Origin: an uncultured Ruminococcus sp.
Lineage (GTDB): Bacteria; Bacillota; Clostridia; UBA1212; UBA1255
Assembly (NCBI GenBank): GCA_902782885.1
Contig: CACZOW010000084.1
Coordinates: forward strand, 1 to 6,984
DNA length: 6,984 nt
Reading direction: 5' to 3'
The position numbers were made by a program, and so were the translations under genes. Under the pieces are notes generated by a model, which ran no database searches, was not told where the DNA came from, and was given only the letters and a program-made list of their open reading frames with translations. Shown piece after piece: positions 5,793-6,984 of this stretch; within the stretch, counting starts at the first letter, position 1, and each line of letters opens with the position of its first letter.

Positions 5793-6707
5793 TATCGCGA
5801 GGAATATTGCCCCGCCGGCCGGAAGGCCGATGACGTTGAAAACGATCAGCAGCAGCCAGGAAATGATCCACGAACTGTTGAAGCCCATGTGCATTGCGAC
5901 CGGCCCCCACACGGAGCCGGTCATTTCGTATATTGCCACCAGCAGCACCGAAAAGACGCAGGTGTAAATGCCCTGAAGGATATTGCCGTGGTAAATGCCG
6001 AACACCACCGATACCACCGCTCCGGCGATCAGCATGGCGGCGCGGCGGCGGCCCGGAATGGCGTCCCGCAGCGAGGTATAGAAAATGCCGCGGAACAGGA
6101 GTTCTTCCACCAGGGGGGCAATGACCGACGTGGCCAGGATCGCCGCCAGAATGCTGCCACGCATAATGGCGCCAACGCTTTCGTTGTTGGCTTCCAGCCA
6201 GGATTCGGGGAACGGGATGAGTTCGATCAGCGCCACGAAGCCGGCGTTGAACATGAGCCCTGCCGCGAAGCACAGCGCCAGTACGCCGAACCCGCGGCCG
6301 CCCTTCATGCGCTCGGGCAATCTGAGGATCTTCGCCATCTGCCAGCGGCCCTTTTTATACGTGAGCAGCAGGACCAGGAATATGATGCCCAGCATCAGCA
6401 CGCCGCTGATTATGAAAATTTCCGCCACGTGTTCCATGTAGATGTCGGTCACGTAATCTCTCAGCGCGTCGGGGTTTTCCGCGTTTCCCGCGAGGGCAAG
6501 CTGCGGATTGACTGCCGCCGCCATGAAGGTCAACACCGCCATGAACACCGCCGACACGGCCAGCTGGATCAGCATGTAGCCTATCAGGAACGCGGCGGAG
6601 ATGGCGAGGGCGATCAGTATTTTTTTGACCGGGGATTTTTTGGGTGCGGGGGCATCCGGCGCGGAGACATATGGCGCGGTGGAATCCGGCGTGGGAGAAT
6701 TTAGCAT
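5670..6707 (-). CDS. CPBP-family intramembrane metalloprotease (Abi/CAAX protease type)
   Basis: This 345-residue polytopic membrane protein carries the three family motifs: EELLFR (E201, E202, R206), FGIYH (F236, H240) and HMGFN (H273, N277), which form the presumed metal-dependent active site within the membrane. Family roles range from CAAX-type processing to bacteriocin self-immunity; the substrate cannot be told here. A Pro/Ala-rich cytosolic N-terminus (1-29) precedes hydrophobic helices at about 30-62, 94-116, 139-163, 184-205, 224-262 and 279-318. The start codon follows Shine-Dalgarno GAGGT with an 8-nt spacer, and that signal lies inside a copy of the dispersed element. The last 40 residues, including the end of the final helix, are encoded antisense to the C-terminal helix of the phosphodiesterase gene. 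It lies 81 bp downstream of the DUF368-like gene, with a hairpin between. Confidence 0.85.
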   Translation of the reverse strand: MLNSPTPDSTAPYVSAPDAPAPKKSPVKKILIALAISAAFLIGYMLIQLAVSAVFMAVLTFMAAAVNPQLALAGNAENPDALRDYVTDIYMEHVAEIFIISGVLMLGIIFLVLLLTYKKGRWQMAKILRLPERMKGGRGFGVLALCFAAGLMFNAGFVALIELIPFPESWLEANNESVGAIMRGSILAAILATSVIAPLVEELLFRGIFYTSLRDAIPGRRRAAMLIAGAVVSVVFGIYHGNILQGIYTCVFSVLLVAIYEMTGSVWGPVAMHMGFNSSWIISWLLLIVFNVIGLPAGGAIFLAISAALVVGIFLLTVHGQRHAAGGNDRPGDPAYNSDLAAPLS

Positions 6708-6729
6708 GGGGACAGACCTCGTTTCGAAA
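6708..6729 (+). repeat. Dispersed element, copy H (abutting the CPBP start codon)
   Basis: GGGGACAGACCT plus CGTTTCGAAA lies directly against the minus-strand ATG (6705-6707) of the CPBP gene. It is the only copy outside a reading frame. Its reverse complement contains GAGGT, usable as a ribosome-binding site. Confidence 0.85.
6716..6720 (-). promoter_or_regulatory. Shine-Dalgarno site of the CPBP gene, supplied by the dispersed element
   Basis: Minus-strand GAGGT is followed by the 8-nt spacer CTGTCCCC and then ATG. The same GAGGT with 8-nt spacing serves the GDPD gene at 3021. No other purine-rich site lies at suitable distance, so this element copy appears to decide the start. Confidence 0.6.
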
Positions 6730-6745
6730 TAGGTTGAAAAGCGTT

Positions 6746-6767
6746 GCGGCGCCTGAGTCTGCGCCGC
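6746..6767 (-). terminator. Terminator-like hairpin between the DUF368-like and CPBP genes
   Basis: A perfect 7-bp stem GCGGCGC/GCGCCGC encloses the 8-nt loop AGACTCAG (minus-strand reading), starting 21 nt after the stop codon at 6789. Only a weak T-tract (CTTTTC) follows after AACG, so it may be a partial terminator, attenuator or mRNA-end stabiliser rather than a strong stop. No convincing separate promoter for the CPBP gene is visible in the 38 bp that follow. Confidence 0.55.
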
Positions 6768-6788
6768 GGGACGGTCAGCTTGAGAGTG

Positions 6789-6984
6789 TCAAAGCTTTGA
6801 CGAGAAGTACGACGCGGCGACTCCTGCGGCGAGGGTGAGCAGGCCGATCAGCACGCCAGCGAAGGTGATCGAAAGCGCCGGAAGGTTCAGGCTGATAAGG
6901 AGGGCAAGTATTGACCCCGCCAGCAGGCCCAGTATGCCGTAATAGGTGCCGGTACGGAACTTCCTGAACAGGAGCTGGATGATC
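6789..6984 (-). CDS. C-terminal end of a DUF368-type membrane protein (putative polyprenyl-phosphate transporter), truncated by the right edge
   Basis: On the minus strand 64 codons and a TGA are visible. They start IIQLLFRKFRTGTYYGILG, continue with a hydrophobic helix (LLAGSILALLISL), the turn NLPALSI, and a second helix ending ASYFSSKL. A short basic segment before paired helices and a final SxLFSKL-like tail is how I remember the C-terminus of Bacillota DUF368 proteins. Members of that family (such as PopT) recycle undecaprenyl phosphate across the membrane for wall synthesis. The call rests on memory of the family and on a fragment only; another polytopic membrane protein remains possible. 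The start lies outside the window. The gene runs in the same direction as the CPBP gene and may be co-transcribed with it. Confidence 0.55.
   Translation of the reverse strand, partial: IIQLLFRKFRTGTYYGILGLLAGSILALLISLNLPALSITFAGVLIGLLTLAAGVAASYFSSKL

Noticed and set aside
5889..6704. Plus-strand open frame opposite the CPBP gene
   Set aside because: Its translation is low-complexity and His/Gln/Arg-rich, and it mirrors the real CPBP frame, which carries the EExxxR, FxxxH and HxxxN motifs.

Overview
This GC-rich window reads as a chromosomal segment of a bacterium, most likely of the Clostridia (Bacillota). That placement is an inference from the gene content and from the wording of the tRNA-Ser fragment; no ribosomal or other decisive marker is present.

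Layout, left to right. Bases 1-68 (minus) hold the 5' part of a tRNA-Ser(UGA) gene that leaves the window. It has a strong promoter, but its sequence stops looking like a normal tRNA just after the anticodon loop. A divergent intergenic region (69-249) holds that promoter and a plus-strand promoter. Three plus-strand genes follow: a PHP-type histidinol-phosphatase-family protein (250-1023), a COG2509-type FAD-dependent dehydrogenase (1233-3014), and a large secreted, membrane-anchored glycerophosphodiester phosphodiesterase (3021-5792). The first two are separated by a 36-bp tandem repeat array. The last two are 6 bp apart and probably translationally coupled. The minus-strand genes come next: a CPBP-family membrane protease (5670-6707), whose 3' end overlaps the phosphodiesterase gene by 123 bp, and the 3' end of a membrane-protein gene resembling DUF368 polyprenyl-phosphate transporters (6789-6984, running off the right edge).

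The most unusual signal is a short dispersed element with core GGGGACAGACCT. It occurs eight times in under 6 kb, six times on plus and twice on minus. Seven copies lie inside the three plus-strand reading frames, which stay open through them. They add peptides such as GDRPVSE, GDRPASE, GTDLL and RSVP at loops, linkers, a signal peptide and a C-terminus. The eighth abuts the start codon of the CPBP gene and supplies its Shine-Dalgarno sequence. This looks like a miniature, possibly REP-like, element that spreads through coding DNA without breaking it. No transposase for it is visible here.

Functionally the genes are mixed: one amino-acid-biosynthesis-type phosphatase, one uncharacterised flavoprotein, and three envelope-associated proteins. 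Apart from the FAD/GDPD coupling I see no evidence that they form one pathway.
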